A stretch of 64,000 nt of DNA, from contig NZ_JAPDRF010000009.1 of assembly GCF_040706615.1 (NCBI RefSeq), positions 1-64,000 of the forward strand. Direction: 5' to 3'. Every line of letters starts with the position of its first letter. Positions within the stretch are counted from its first letter, which is position 1. Position numbers and translations under genes: made by a program. Below, in pieces: positions 50,447-58,896 of this stretch. This DNA is from Lentisalinibacter sediminis. Its GTDB lineage: Bacteria; Pseudomonadota; Gammaproteobacteria; Steroidobacterales; Woeseiaceae. The notes beneath the pieces are model-generated. The model saw only the letters and a program-made list of their open reading frames with translations, ran no database searches and was not told the origin of the DNA.

Positions 50447-51636
50447 CAACGGCGCTCGCGGGGGACGCGCAGTGTCATGCCGGCCGAGACGCCGGCGTGG
50501 TCCGAGGGCCAGAGGCCTGAGATCGTCTTGTCTTCGGGCTCCTCGCCGATAACGTCGGCACGCACGCCACGCACGATGGGGCCGCCGTAATGGTCAGGCG
50601 CCTGGCGCACCCAGATGAGGTCGATCCGTTCCTCGAGCTGCGAGACCGGGTTGTCGAGCAGGGTGTCCTGGCAGCAGGTGTAGCCGGGGCTCCAGCGTCC
50701 GCCGCGTTCGTTCCAGACATCGATGTAGGTGGCGTGGGTCATGACGGAATAGGGCGTCGGACAGGACGTGGGGATGAACCCGCCGCCGCCGTCCGGCACG
50801 AGACAGTCTACGTGCGGACCGTCATCCGGACTGGAGTTGAAGTCGCCGACCACGACCTGGACGTGGTCGTCCGCGTACAGGAACTGGACGAGTTCGGTTG
50901 TCTGTGCCGCCTGGATGGCGCGGAAGAAGGGTCCCAGCTCACCGCCGCCACTGACCTCCAGGTGGGTGTTCACGAAGCGGTAGTCGCGACCGCGTACCGT
51001 CGCTTCGACCGCGGTATAGCCGCGCAGCACCTTGTCGAAGCCTGGCAGCAGCGGATTGTCCACCGGAAGTCCTGCGTCGAAGTTCTTCGCCACCGGATTG
51101 CGGGTCTCGACATCCTTGCGCGCGATCGTGACGTCCCGGTCGGTCAGAACGACGTAGACCGGAGTCCCGTCCGGCAGGCTGGCCGGCAGTCCGGCCAGAT
51201 CGATATTCGTGACCGACGCGGCTTCCCGGTAAAGCGTGCCTCTGGCGTTCAGGTTGGCCAGCAGGATGTCGAGGTAGTCGAGATCGACGGGACACTGCGT
51301 GAGTGCCGCGTCCAGGCACAGCCGGATCACGTAGACCTCCTGCAGACCGACGAGGTGCGGGCGTTCCTCCCGGATCAGCTCGGCCAGCTTCATCGCGCGC
51401 TGGGGGTAGTCCGTGGCGAGGATCTGGCGCACGACCAGCGCTGCCGCCTCCGCGAAGTCCTCGGGTGGCACCGACAGCGGCAGCAGTATGTCGCCGCCCA
51501 CGTAGAGGTTCTGTGTCATGACCGTGAGCTGGCCGGCCCGGAACTTACGGAAGTCCCCGGCATCGACGCTGCCGACGCCGGCCAGGAACAGAAGCGCCGC
51601 TGTGAACAGCAGTAAGAACCATTTCGGGAATTTCAT
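50446..51636 (-). CDS. Secreted endonuclease/exonuclease/phosphatase (EEP) family protein
   Basis: The 396-aa protein has a signal peptide (residues 1-26, ending VDA|GD) and the EEP motifs in order: MTQNLYVGGD (Asn), LVGLQEVY (metal-binding Glu), YRFVNTHLEV (His), VVVGDFNSSPDD (Asp/Asn) and LWPSDHAGVSAG (Asp/His). These Mg-dependent enzymes cleave phosphodiesters in nucleic acids, inositol phosphates or sphingomyelin; substrate not determinable. Four Cys residues around FIPTSCPTP and GYTCCQD suggest disulfides. AGGAAAG precedes ATG 51636. It forms an operon with the alpha/beta hydrolase. Confidence 0.86.
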   Translation of the reverse strand: MKFPKWFLLLFTAALLFLAGVGSVDAGDFRKFRAGQLTVMTQNLYVGGDILLPLSVPPEDFAEAAALVVRQILATDYPQRAMKLAELIREERPHLVGLQEVYVIRLCLDAALTQCPVDLDYLDILLANLNARGTLYREAASVTNIDLAGLPASLPDGTPVYVVLTDRDVTIARKDVETRNPVAKNFDAGLPVDNPLLPGFDKVLRGYTAVEATVRGRDYRFVNTHLEVSGGGELGPFFRAIQAAQTTELVQFLYADDHVQVVVGDFNSSPDDGPHVDCLVPDGGGGFIPTSCPTPYSVMTHATYIDVWNERGGRWSPGYTCCQDTLLDNPVSQLEERIDLIWVRQAPDHYGGPIVRGVRADVIGEEPEDKTISGLWPSDHAGVSAGMTLRVPRERR

Positions 51637-51759
51637 GTCGCTTTCCTCCGCTTGCGACGGCGATGCGACTCATCCCTGTACGCATCCGCGGCCGCGGCAT
51701 GCTTGTTCGTGCAGATTCCTTCGGGCGGCGGACTCGCCGCAATAGGGACTTGTCACCGC

Positions 51760-52845
51760 TCAGCGATTGCCCTGAACGAGTACGCCGATATCGTCACCCC
51801 GGATCTCCCGCGGCGCCGAGTCTCGCCGGCGGTTGGGCCCGAAGGAGTAGACGAAGCTCACCTCCTCGTCGCCGGCGCATTCGTGGCGCACCCAGTAGGG
51901 CAGGCCCCAGGGGTCCAGGAAGTAGCGCGCCCGGGTGGCATCCAGCCCGTCCGTCGTGAGGTTCGCGAACCGGCCCTCGCTGAGGTAGCTCTGGCCCCAC
52001 TCCACGCGGAAGGTATACACGCGCTTGTGCACGCCGCAGCGGGTGCGCACGCGCTCGTGGGTGAAGTCGGCGGCGAGCGCCCGGAGCTCCGTCTCGGCGG
52101 CGCGCCGGAGTTTGCCCGGGTCGCCGTGCAGCAGGGTCGTAGCCCGCAGCGTGCCGAAACCCAGAGCGGCCGTGAGCACGGCCCCACCGAGCGCGATCGC
52201 GGCGCCGGCATTCCCTGCGCCGCCGCCGAGTTCCTGCGCGTTGGCGGCGATCGCCGTCAACATTCCCAGGCCCAGCATGAGCTCGGCCCATTCGCCGGCA
52301 TACTCGAGGGGATAGGCGGCGTAGAAGGCGGCAGTGGCGGCGAAGGCGGGCATCAGGGCGGGGTGCGGCGCGACGATGGCCAGCTTCGACAGCAGGCGGC
52401 CGGTGGCCGGTATGGCGGCGGCGAGCGGCAGCGCCACGCCGTAGCCGAGCACGATGAGCTGGAAGGCGAGCTGGCGCAGGTCGCTGGCCACCACGTTGTG
52501 GAGGTTCAGCTCCTGCTGGAAGTTGTCGGTGAGGAAGTACTCGGGCGGCGTGAAGCCGAGCAGCCGCTGGCCCCAGGAGATTTCCTCGCCGGCGACGAAG
52601 ACGCAGAACAGTCCGAGGCCGAGCACGAACCAGGGCACCCGGCGATGGCGCCACCACTGGTGATGCGCAGCCCAGGCGGCCGCGGCGGCGGCCAGCAGGA
52701 AGGCCCACACGGTGGCCCATTCGAGCCAGTGGTCCTCCTGGACGATGCGGTAGTAGAGCTCGGCATGACGCGCGTCCAGATACCAGGCCAGAGCAGCCGG
52801 AGAAGCAACGATCAGGTTGGCGATGAGCCAGCGCGCCGGACGCAT
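51760..52845 (-). CDS. Polytopic membrane protein of unknown function (361 aa)
   Basis: The start is ATG 52845, preceded by GGAGAGACCC; the frame is open further upstream into a terminator. About seven helices are predicted, with the characteristic FVLGLGLFCVFVAGEEISWG block after helix 2 and DNFQQELNLHNV before helix 4. The C-terminal 110 residues are soluble and contain RVYTFRVEWGQSYLSEGRF. I know related proteins only as hypothetical. The gene follows the DUF4382-like lipoprotein gene, but a strong intrinsic terminator ends 13 nt before its ATG, so it needs read-through or its own promoter. Confidence 0.75.
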   Translation of the reverse strand: MRPARWLIANLIVASPAALAWYLDARHAELYYRIVQEDHWLEWATVWAFLLAAAAAAWAAHHQWWRHRRVPWFVLGLGLFCVFVAGEEISWGQRLLGFTPPEYFLTDNFQQELNLHNVVASDLRQLAFQLIVLGYGVALPLAAAIPATGRLLSKLAIVAPHPALMPAFAATAAFYAAYPLEYAGEWAELMLGLGMLTAIAANAQELGGGAGNAGAAIALGGAVLTAALGFGTLRATTLLHGDPGKLRRAAETELRALAADFTHERVRTRCGVHKRVYTFRVEWGQSYLSEGRFANLTTDGLDATRARYFLDPWGLPYWVRHECAGDEEVSFVYSFGPNRRRDSAPREIRGDDIGVLVQGNR

Positions 52846-52857
52846 GGGTCTCTCCAG

Positions 52858-52895
52858 AAAAACGAAGGGCAGGTCCCGGAGGAGCCTGCCCTTCG
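52858..52895 (-). terminator. Intrinsic terminator of the DUF4382-like lipoprotein gene
   Basis: A perfect 11-bp stem, CGAAGGGCAGG (52863-52873) and CCTGCCCTTCG (52885-52895), is followed on the minus strand by TTTTT (52862-52858). It lies directly upstream of the ribosome site of the next gene. Confidence 0.9.
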
Positions 52896-52937
52896 ATGAT
52901 ACCGGCATTCCGCCGGCTTCCGGTTCGTCGTTAGCGC

Positions 52938-55130
52938 TCAGAGCACGGAGGCGATCGCCTCGATCTCTTCGCGGGTCAGGGCCTGCAGGGCCTCGGTGCC
53001 CATGCCGCCGCGGTTGCCGTCGATGGCTGCCTCGATCTCGTCTGCCGTGGCGCCGCCGACGTCAGTCTCCGCAAGCGCGCCATGGCAAGCTTCAGCGCAG
53101 TTGGCAGCATACAGCGCCTCACCGTCGGGCGCCTCGGAGCCCCCGCCGGTCGAACCATCCGTTGCCGTGATGGTGACGCTGTCTGGAGCACTGTCCTCGG
53201 TGCCGTCGTTGACGACCAGCTCGGCGATGTAGTCGCCGGCCACGTCGGGCGTGAACGACGGATCCGCCAGCGTCGCGTCGTCGAGTGACGCCGCGCTGCC
53301 TTCCGGCACCTGCAGGCTCCAACTGTAGGTGAGCATGTCGCCGTCCGGGTCGGAACTGCCCGTTCCGTCCAGCATGTAGGCGACGCCAACCGCTACGGAG
53401 TCATCCGGGCCTGCGTCGGCGATCGGCGGCGTGTTGGTGCTGGGCGTGCGCTGGTCGTCCTCGGCGCGCACCGTCTCGGCTTCGAAGCAGCCGTCGGTGC
53501 CCTCTGCACCGAACACTTCCGCGTCCAGACCGGCTTCGAGATCGCCGAGCCCGGCTTCGGCCGACTCGCTGCCCTCGTCCGTGAGCGTGACCAGGGTGAT
53601 GGTCGTGTCGTCGTCGACGCACACCTGGCGGTCGCCGGTTTCGGCCGTGGTCAGGATGAACTGATCGGCCTCGGTGTCCACGCTCTGGATGATGCCGGTG
53701 ATGGTCTCGCCGACCGCGGCGTCCGGATCCAGCACGATGAACGAGGTGCGCAGCGCATCCGGCTCGTCATTGGAGAGCGCGATCACGCCCTCGAAGTGGC
53801 CGATCTGGCCGCGCAGGAGGTCTTCCCGCGTGAGTCGCTCGCCGGCCTTCGTGAACACGCCGGTGCCGTCCTGGTAGAGACCGGTGAGGACGGTATCGTC
53901 GCCGAAGCCCTGTCCCGGCGCGATGGCCAGCCCGAACTCGTCGTCGACGTTGATGTCTTCGGTGATCTCGCCGTTCAGGCGCTCGAAGGTGCCCATGTCG
54001 CCGAGCTCGATGACGTAGGCCTCGAGAATCAGATCGTCGTCGTCGAAGGAAGAGTCGCTGTCGCTGTCCGTGTCGGAATCGGAGTCGGCCGAGTCTTCGG
54101 AGCCGTCGGTGTCGCTGTCGCTGTCACCATTGTCGTCGCCCCCGTTGCCGGAGCCGTTGTCCGTATCGCTGTCCGTATCGGTGTCCGAATCGCCGTCGGT
54201 GTCGCCGTCGTCGGCCGGCGTCTCGTCGCTGGCCCGCAGCCGGCCGATCGCGGTCAGCGGCTCGCCGACGACGATGTCGCCGAACAGGGCCGGCGTACCG
54301 TCGGTGCCGAAGATGCCGGTCTCGCCGCTAGCGAGGACGGTGACACACTTGTTGTTGTCGCTGTCATCACCGCCACGATCGGAGTCGCTGTCGTCGTCGC
54401 TGTCGTCAGAGGCCCGACCCTGCTGACACAGGACGAAGCTGTCCTCGGTATCGCTGACGGAGTCTACGGAACCGAAGATGCGCGTGAGTTTCGTGCCCGG
54501 TTCCATCGAACCCTCGTCGCTGATCTTCACGAAGACCACAGGCCGGAACTGGAATTTCTCGCCGTTGCCGGTCTCGACCACCTTCAGCGATTTCTTCGCA
54601 TCCACGTCGATCTCGACCAGCAGTGTCGAGCCCGGCGTAACGAAGAAGGTGCCGCGGGGATTCAGGTCGACCTTGCCGTTGCCCGGCAGCTTGACCGAGT
54701 ACTCCTCCACCGGGTCCGTGTCGAGATCCACGATGGTCAGGTCGTCGAGGATCAGGCGGATCTTGTCGTAGTCGCCGGCGGGGACGTCCTCGGCAACGGT
54801 GAACAACTCGTTGAAGCTGCCCAGTTGCAGGAAGTCGACCACCTCGGCGGGTTCGCCGTCGGGTATCGAGAAGATGGTCACGTCGCCGCTGTCGCCGAGC
54901 AGGCGGATCTCTCGGATCTCGGCCAGGAACTTGTCGAAGCGATCCGTGGGACCGTCGGTGAACATGATGCCGACGGTGCCGGTCTTCGCCGACGAACTCG
55001 GCGGCGGCGTCGGATCCGGGTCGGGCTCGGTTCCCGCGGGGCTGCCTCCGCCTCCGCCACCGCAACCGGCGAGGAGGAAGAGTACGGAAAGCGCGGCGAT
55101 GCCGCGCCGCCAGTCAGTCGTGTTCATCAT
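52938..55130 (-). CDS. Multidomain lipoprotein: DUF4382, acidic Ser/Asp repeats, PKD-like domain and C-terminal cytochrome c
   Basis: The 730-aa lipoprotein (lipobox LLAGC near 23, followed by GGGGGG) has a DUF4382-like domain at about 50-190 (TVGIMFTDGPTDRFDKFLAE). DUF5666-like beta segments are interrupted by Asp/Ser-rich runs near 245-260 and 305-365. A PKD-like domain spans about 570-665 (ADAGPDDSVAVGVAYMLDGT). The C-terminal 60 residues are a small cytochrome c module whose heme motif is C678-AEA-C682-H683 (CXXXCH), with a likely axial Met in GGMGTEAL. It may be a surface electron-transfer protein. It is divergent from the DUF6502 gene and has its own terminator. Confidence 0.82.
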   Translation of the reverse strand: MMNTTDWRRGIAALSVLFLLAGCGGGGGGSPAGTEPDPDPTPPPSSSAKTGTVGIMFTDGPTDRFDKFLAEIREIRLLGDSGDVTIFSIPDGEPAEVVDFLQLGSFNELFTVAEDVPAGDYDKIRLILDDLTIVDLDTDPVEEYSVKLPGNGKVDLNPRGTFFVTPGSTLLVEIDVDAKKSLKVVETGNGEKFQFRPVVFVKISDEGSMEPGTKLTRIFGSVDSVSDTEDSFVLCQQGRASDDSDDDSDSDRGGDDSDNNKCVTVLASGETGIFGTDGTPALFGDIVVGEPLTAIGRLRASDETPADDGDTDGDSDTDTDSDTDNGSGNGGDDNGDSDSDTDGSEDSADSDSDTDSDSDSSFDDDDLILEAYVIELGDMGTFERLNGEITEDINVDDEFGLAIAPGQGFGDDTVLTGLYQDGTGVFTKAGERLTREDLLRGQIGHFEGVIALSNDEPDALRTSFIVLDPDAAVGETITGIIQSVDTEADQFILTTAETGDRQVCVDDDTTITLVTLTDEGSESAEAGLGDLEAGLDAEVFGAEGTDGCFEAETVRAEDDQRTPSTNTPPIADAGPDDSVAVGVAYMLDGTGSSDPDGDMLTYSWSLQVPEGSAASLDDATLADPSFTPDVAGDYIAELVVNDGTEDSAPDSVTITATDGSTGGGSEAPDGEALYAANCAEACHGALAETDVGGATADEIEAAIDGNRGGMGTEALQALTREEIEAIASVL

Positions 55131-55435
55131 GATTCGCTCTCGTTCGGTTATCGAGTGAATGTATTGGGCATTTTCGTCCTATATGCGCAGGAATCAACCT
55201 GTCGCAAACCGGCGACAGGTCCAGGCGGCTCCCGGGACCCTCGAATCATGCAGTTAGCCGGGCTCGCGGCCTCTTATGTCAATTCTGCAGCCCTGTTCGC
55301 GGCGGCCTCCGCGTCGCGGTGCGCGAAAAATCCCGCTGCTCCGGGTTGCGAGGCACGGCGGCCCGGCCCCGGACTTGCAGCCGATATCCCGGGTTGGGGT
55401 TGCATGGGCCTCTAATGTGTGCGTAAACTGCACAC
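55131..55435. promoter_or_regulatory. 305-nt divergent intergenic region with a 9-bp inverted repeat
   Basis: This region carries the promoters of both divergent units. The clearest structure is ACCTGTCGC (55198-55206) and GCGACAGGT (55213-55221) around AAACCG, 68 nt upstream of the lipoprotein ATG. It could be an operator or a leader hairpin. AT-rich sequence at 55150-55185 probably holds the leftward promoter, but no clear hexamers stand out. No open frame of note. Confidence 0.5.
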
Positions 55436-55437
55436 AT
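55400..55437 (+). promoter_or_regulatory. Leaderless promoter with a palindrome overlapping the start codon of the DUF6502 gene
   Basis: TTGCAT (55400-55405) and TAAACT (55424-55429) are 18 nt apart, and TAAACT lies six nt before ATG 55436, placing the transcription start at the ATG. The palindrome ATGTGTGC (55415-55422) / GCACACAT (55430-55437) brackets the -10 and includes the start codon. There is no ribosome site. The layout suits autoregulation. Confidence 0.55.
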
Positions 55438-56266
55438 GAGTTCCCAGCTGAGCGAAATCACCCGAAGTGCCTGCCGCCGCCTCCTGCGGCCGGTGATCCG
55501 GATGCTGCTCAGACTCGGCATCAGCTGGAAAGAGTTTGCGGAGATAGCGAAATTGGTATTCGTCGAGATCGCCAGAGAGGACTACGGCGTACACGGCAGG
55601 CCCACCAACGCTTCCCGCGTCGCTCTCATGACGGGGCTCAGCCGCCGCGAGGTCGGCGAGATCCGCAAGCGTCTCGACAGCGAGACCCCGCTGGCGATCG
55701 AACCGAAGAGCCGCATCTCGCGGGTGCTGACAGGGTGGTACAAGGACCCCGAGTTCTCCGCAGGCGGGCGGCCCAGGGAACTCGACGAGGCCGAGTTCCA
55801 CCGGCTGACGCACCGCTATGCCGGGGACATCCCGGACCGGGCCATCACCAAGGAGATGCTGGCCCTCGGGCTGATGGAAGCCGCGGCGGCGGGCCGCTAC
55901 CGGGTGGTGCGGCGCGACTACCTGCGTGACGCAGCAGACGCCGACATCGTCCGCCACATGGGCCAGGCGCTGCATGACCACGGGGTCTCACTCGCGCACA
56001 ACCTGAACCCCGAGCGCAGCGAAGGCTGGTTCGAGGGCTTCGCCTCCAACGATCACATGCCCCGAGGCGCCGCCGAGAAGCTCAATGCTCTCCTGCAGCA
56101 GGACGGTCAGGCCTTCCTCGAGCGGGTCGATGCCTGGCTGAGCGAGCACGAGCTCGACGCGCCGCACGGCACGGGCAACGGCAACAGCAACAGGAACGGA
56201 ACAGAACCCGTCAGCCGCATCGGCGTCGGCGTCTACCTTTTCGAACATCCGCAAGACACTCACTGA
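55436..56266 (+). CDS. DUF6502-like protein, probable regulator, first gene of a nine-gene operon
   Basis: The 276-aa protein has the DUF6502-type N-terminus RRLLRPVIRMLLRLGISWKE followed by FAEIAKLVFVEIA, and RVALMTGLSRREVGEIRKRL near residue 62, which reads like a helix-turn-helix. The middle (RYAGDIPDRAITKEMLALGL) and C-terminal helices have no known motif. The last 40 residues are Gly/Asn-rich. Family members are, as I recall, often next to DUF5666 lipoproteins, as here (25 nt downstream). A DNA-binding role at the palindrome over its own start is an inference. Confidence 0.75.
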   Translation: MSSQLSEITRSACRRLLRPVIRMLLRLGISWKEFAEIAKLVFVEIAREDYGVHGRPTNASRVALMTGLSRREVGEIRKRLDSETPLAIEPKSRISRVLTGWYKDPEFSAGGRPRELDEAEFHRLTHRYAGDIPDRAITKEMLALGLMEAAAAGRYRVVRRDYLRDAADADIVRHMGQALHDHGVSLAHNLNPERSEGWFEGFASNDHMPRGAAEKLNALLQQDGQAFLERVDAWLSEHELDAPHGTGNGNSNRNGTEPVSRIGVGVYLFEHPQDTH

Positions 56267-56291
56267 AGCATTCAACGCAAGGAAGATTCCC

Positions 56292-57758
56292 ATGGCATCC
56301 CCCTCCCCGAAACTGCTCGCTACACTCCTCGCAGCGCTCGCTCTTGCCGCCTGCGGCGGCGGTGGCGGCGACTCCGGCAGCATCGCCCCGCCACCGCCGC
56401 CGGACGACGGCGGCGACACCGGGGGCATCGACCGCAGCGGCATCTTCGTGCTCGGCTCCATCAGCGGGTTCGGCAGCGTCATCGTGGACGGCGTGAGCTT
56501 CGATACGTCCGCTGCCACGATCGAGGTGGATGACGAGCCGGCCACGGAAGCTGATCTGAAGACCGGCGAGATCGTATTCGTCGCCGGCGAGATCGACGAT
56601 GACGGCAATGCCACGGCGGCTACCGTGGCTACCGACGATCTGTTGCGTGGGCCGATCGGGAGCATCGACCTCGTCGCCGGCACGTTCGTGGTGCTGGGTC
56701 AGACCGTGAAGGTGGAGGTCGACACGGCGTTCGACGATTCGGTGCCCAACAACGCCATCGATGGCCTGAGCGTAGATCAGGCGGTGCGCGTGGACGGCTT
56801 CCTCTCCCCCGACGGACGCATCATCGCCACCCGCGTGGAACGCGACGACGGCGACGACCTGCAGGTGGTCGGTGTCGTCGGCAATCTCGACGACTCGGCG
56901 CTGACGTTCACCATCGGCGCCCTGCTCATCGATTATTCGGCGGCGACGTTCGAGGACTTCGACGGCGCCGATCTGGCTGACGGTCAGGTGGTGGAGGTCG
57001 AGGGCAATGCGCTGAACGCCGGTGGCGAGCTGCCGGCGACGAAGGTCGAGCGGATCACCGACGACCTCGGCGCCGACGACGACGACCTGGCCGAAATCGA
57101 GGGCATCGTCACCGCGGTCATTTCCGGCGACGAGTTCGAGGTGAACGGCATCGCCGTCGGCACCGATGGCGCCACCGTGTACGAGGGTGGCGGCCCCGCC
57201 GACATCGTCGAAGGCGCGCGCGTTGAGGTGGATGCCGTGGCACAGGCCGGTGGCACCCTGCTTGCCACGAAGGTGGAATTCGAACCCGAGAAGGTCGTGG
57301 AGATCGAGGCTACCGTGGAGGCGGTGAATGCCGCCGCAGGCACGCTGCAGACCCTCGGCATCACCGTAGCCATCGAGGACGGCACCCGGTTGGAGGACGA
57401 CAGCGACCTCGACCTGCGCCGCTTCTCGCTCGCCGACATCAGCGTGGGTGACTTCGTGGAGATCGGCGGCAGCGAATCCGGCACCTCCGAGGCGACAGCG
57501 GTGCTGCTGAAGCGCGACGACGACGGCGACGACGGCGTCAAGCTGCAGGCCCGGGTGCAATCGGTCGGCGAGCCCGACTTTACGCTGCTCGGCGTTACCG
57601 TGCGCACGAACGGCGAGACAGAGTTCGAAGACGGTGACACGGAGATCACGGCGGCGGAGTTCTTCGCCAATGCGGTCGGCCGGATCGTGGATGTCGAAGG
57701 CACCTGGGACGGCAGCGTGCTGACGGCCGATGAAGTCGAGTTCGAGGTGGAGGACTGA
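56292..57758 (+). CDS. DUF5666 repeat lipoprotein
   Basis: The 488-aa lipoprotein (lipobox LALAAC, cysteine at about 21, then GGGGG and a PPPPPP linker) consists of about six successive beta-barrel-like DUF5666 units. These show a recurring pattern of I-x-G-x-V, then V-x-V, then G-x-x-V-x-V-x-G (for example GDFVEIGGSESG, GQVVEVEGNAL, ARVEVDAVAQAGG). It is very acidic. AAGGAAG precedes ATG 56292. It is probably exposed on the outer membrane. The next gene begins four nt after its stop. It shares the domain type with the divergent DUF4382-like lipoprotein. Confidence 0.82.
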   Translation: MASPSPKLLATLLAALALAACGGGGGDSGSIAPPPPPDDGGDTGGIDRSGIFVLGSISGFGSVIVDGVSFDTSAATIEVDDEPATEADLKTGEIVFVAGEIDDDGNATAATVATDDLLRGPIGSIDLVAGTFVVLGQTVKVEVDTAFDDSVPNNAIDGLSVDQAVRVDGFLSPDGRIIATRVERDDGDDLQVVGVVGNLDDSALTFTIGALLIDYSAATFEDFDGADLADGQVVEVEGNALNAGGELPATKVERITDDLGADDDDLAEIEGIVTAVISGDEFEVNGIAVGTDGATVYEGGGPADIVEGARVEVDAVAQAGGTLLATKVEFEPEKVVEIEATVEAVNAAAGTLQTLGITVAIEDGTRLEDDSDLDLRRFSLADISVGDFVEIGGSESGTSEATAVLLKRDDDGDDGVKLQARVQSVGEPDFTLLGVTVRTNGETEFEDGDTEITAAEFFANAVGRIVDVEGTWDGSVLTADEVEFEVED

Positions 57759-57762
57759 TGCG

Positions 57763-58896
57763 ATGACGACGAAAAGAACTGCGGATCTCCGGGTCGGCCC
57801 GGCTCCCTCGGCTCTGCCCGCCGGCTCGGTGCGTCCGCTGGAAGCCGGCCGCCTGCGGGCGGCACGCTCGGCGTTCGTGACCCGGCGGGTGCCGCTGGAA
57901 GACGCGAAGACGCTGGTCACGGACGCCTGCCCCACTGCCGGCGACCTGGTGCTGGCCCGGGTCAAGCGCATCCGCCACCACGGCAAGCTGCAGTGCGCGC
58001 GCGGGCGGCGCGTGCAGCTGTTCCACGGCGACGAGATCGTGGTCTGCTACGGCGATCGCTATGCGCCCCAGCAGTTCGAGGCCTACGTGCCGCGAACCAT
58101 CGGCCATTGCCACCTGGTGGCCTCCGGCGGCGTCGCTGCCCAGGCCGTCAACTGGCATCAGCGCATCCACCGCGGACCCACCGAGATCGAGGCACTGGGC
58201 ATCCTGGCCGACGAGCACGGTAATACGCTCAACCTGCGCCGCTACACGCTGCCGGCGGGCTCCGGCGGCGAGGCGCCGCCGCGCGTGATCGTCGTGGCCG
58301 GTACCTCCATGGATTCCGGCAAGACCACGGCCGGCGCCCACCTGGTGCGCGGGCTGACCCGGGCAGGCCTGCGCGTGGGTGCCGCGAAGATCACCGGTAC
58401 CGGCGCCTGCAACGACTACTTCCTGATGAAGGATGCCGGTGCGGAGCCGGTGCTCGATTTCACCGACGCCGGCTACGTCTCCACCTACCGCGTTGGCGAG
58501 GCCGCAATCCGGCGCATCTCGGAGACCCTGATCGCCGAACTCGGCCGCAGCGGTGTCGACGTAGCGGTGGTCGAGGTGGCCGACGGCCTGGTCCAGTCCG
58601 AGACCGCGGCGCTGCTCGGCGCTGACTGGCTGCGACGGGCGATCGACGGCGTCGTCTTCTGTGCGCAGGACGCGATGGGCGCGAGGGCGGGTGTGGACTG
58701 GTTGCGTGAGCGCGGCCACGGCGTTATTGCCGTCTCCGGTCTGCTGACGGCCGCACCGCTGGCCATGCGCGAGACCGCCGACCTGGTGGAACCGCCGGTG
58801 GTTGGCCTGGACGGCCTGTCCGACCGCTATGTCTCCCGCTCGCTGCTCGCCTGTGAGCACGGCGGCACGGAACTGCGCGATGCCGTCGCAGGCTGA
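57763..58896 (+). CDS. P-loop NTPase of the SIMIBI/BioD-like type, function unknown
   Basis: The 377-aa protein has two parts. Residues 30-165 form a beta-rich domain with several His and Cys (RHHGKLQCARGRRVQLFHGD, IGHCHLVASGG, NWHQRIHRGP). From about 175, VIVVAGTSMDSGKTTAGAHL is a deviant Walker A similar to BioD, MobB or CobB NTPases, followed by LRVGAAKITGTGACNDYFLM and VDVAVVEVADGLVQSETAAL as the acidic switch region. ATG 57763 follows GGAGG, four nt after the lipoprotein stop. The end overlaps the ABC transporter by 17 nt. I do not know the family; the overlap suggests it works with the transporter. Confidence 0.72.
   Translation: MTTKRTADLRVGPAPSALPAGSVRPLEAGRLRAARSAFVTRRVPLEDAKTLVTDACPTAGDLVLARVKRIRHHGKLQCARGRRVQLFHGDEIVVCYGDRYAPQQFEAYVPRTIGHCHLVASGGVAAQAVNWHQRIHRGPTEIEALGILADEHGNTLNLRRYTLPAGSGGEAPPRVIVVAGTSMDSGKTTAGAHLVRGLTRAGLRVGAAKITGTGACNDYFLMKDAGAEPVLDFTDAGYVSTYRVGEAAIRRISETLIAELGRSGVDVAVVEVADGLVQSETAALLGADWLRRAIDGVVFCAQDAMGARAGVDWLRERGHGVIAVSGLLTAAPLAMRETADLVEPPVVGLDGLSDRYVSRSLLACEHGGTELRDAVAG

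Noticed and set aside
55198..55260. Cyclic-di-GMP class I riboswitch on the plus strand (GCAAACC is present)
   Set aside because: The second conserved core is missing and the distance to the next plus-strand gene is over 200 nt.
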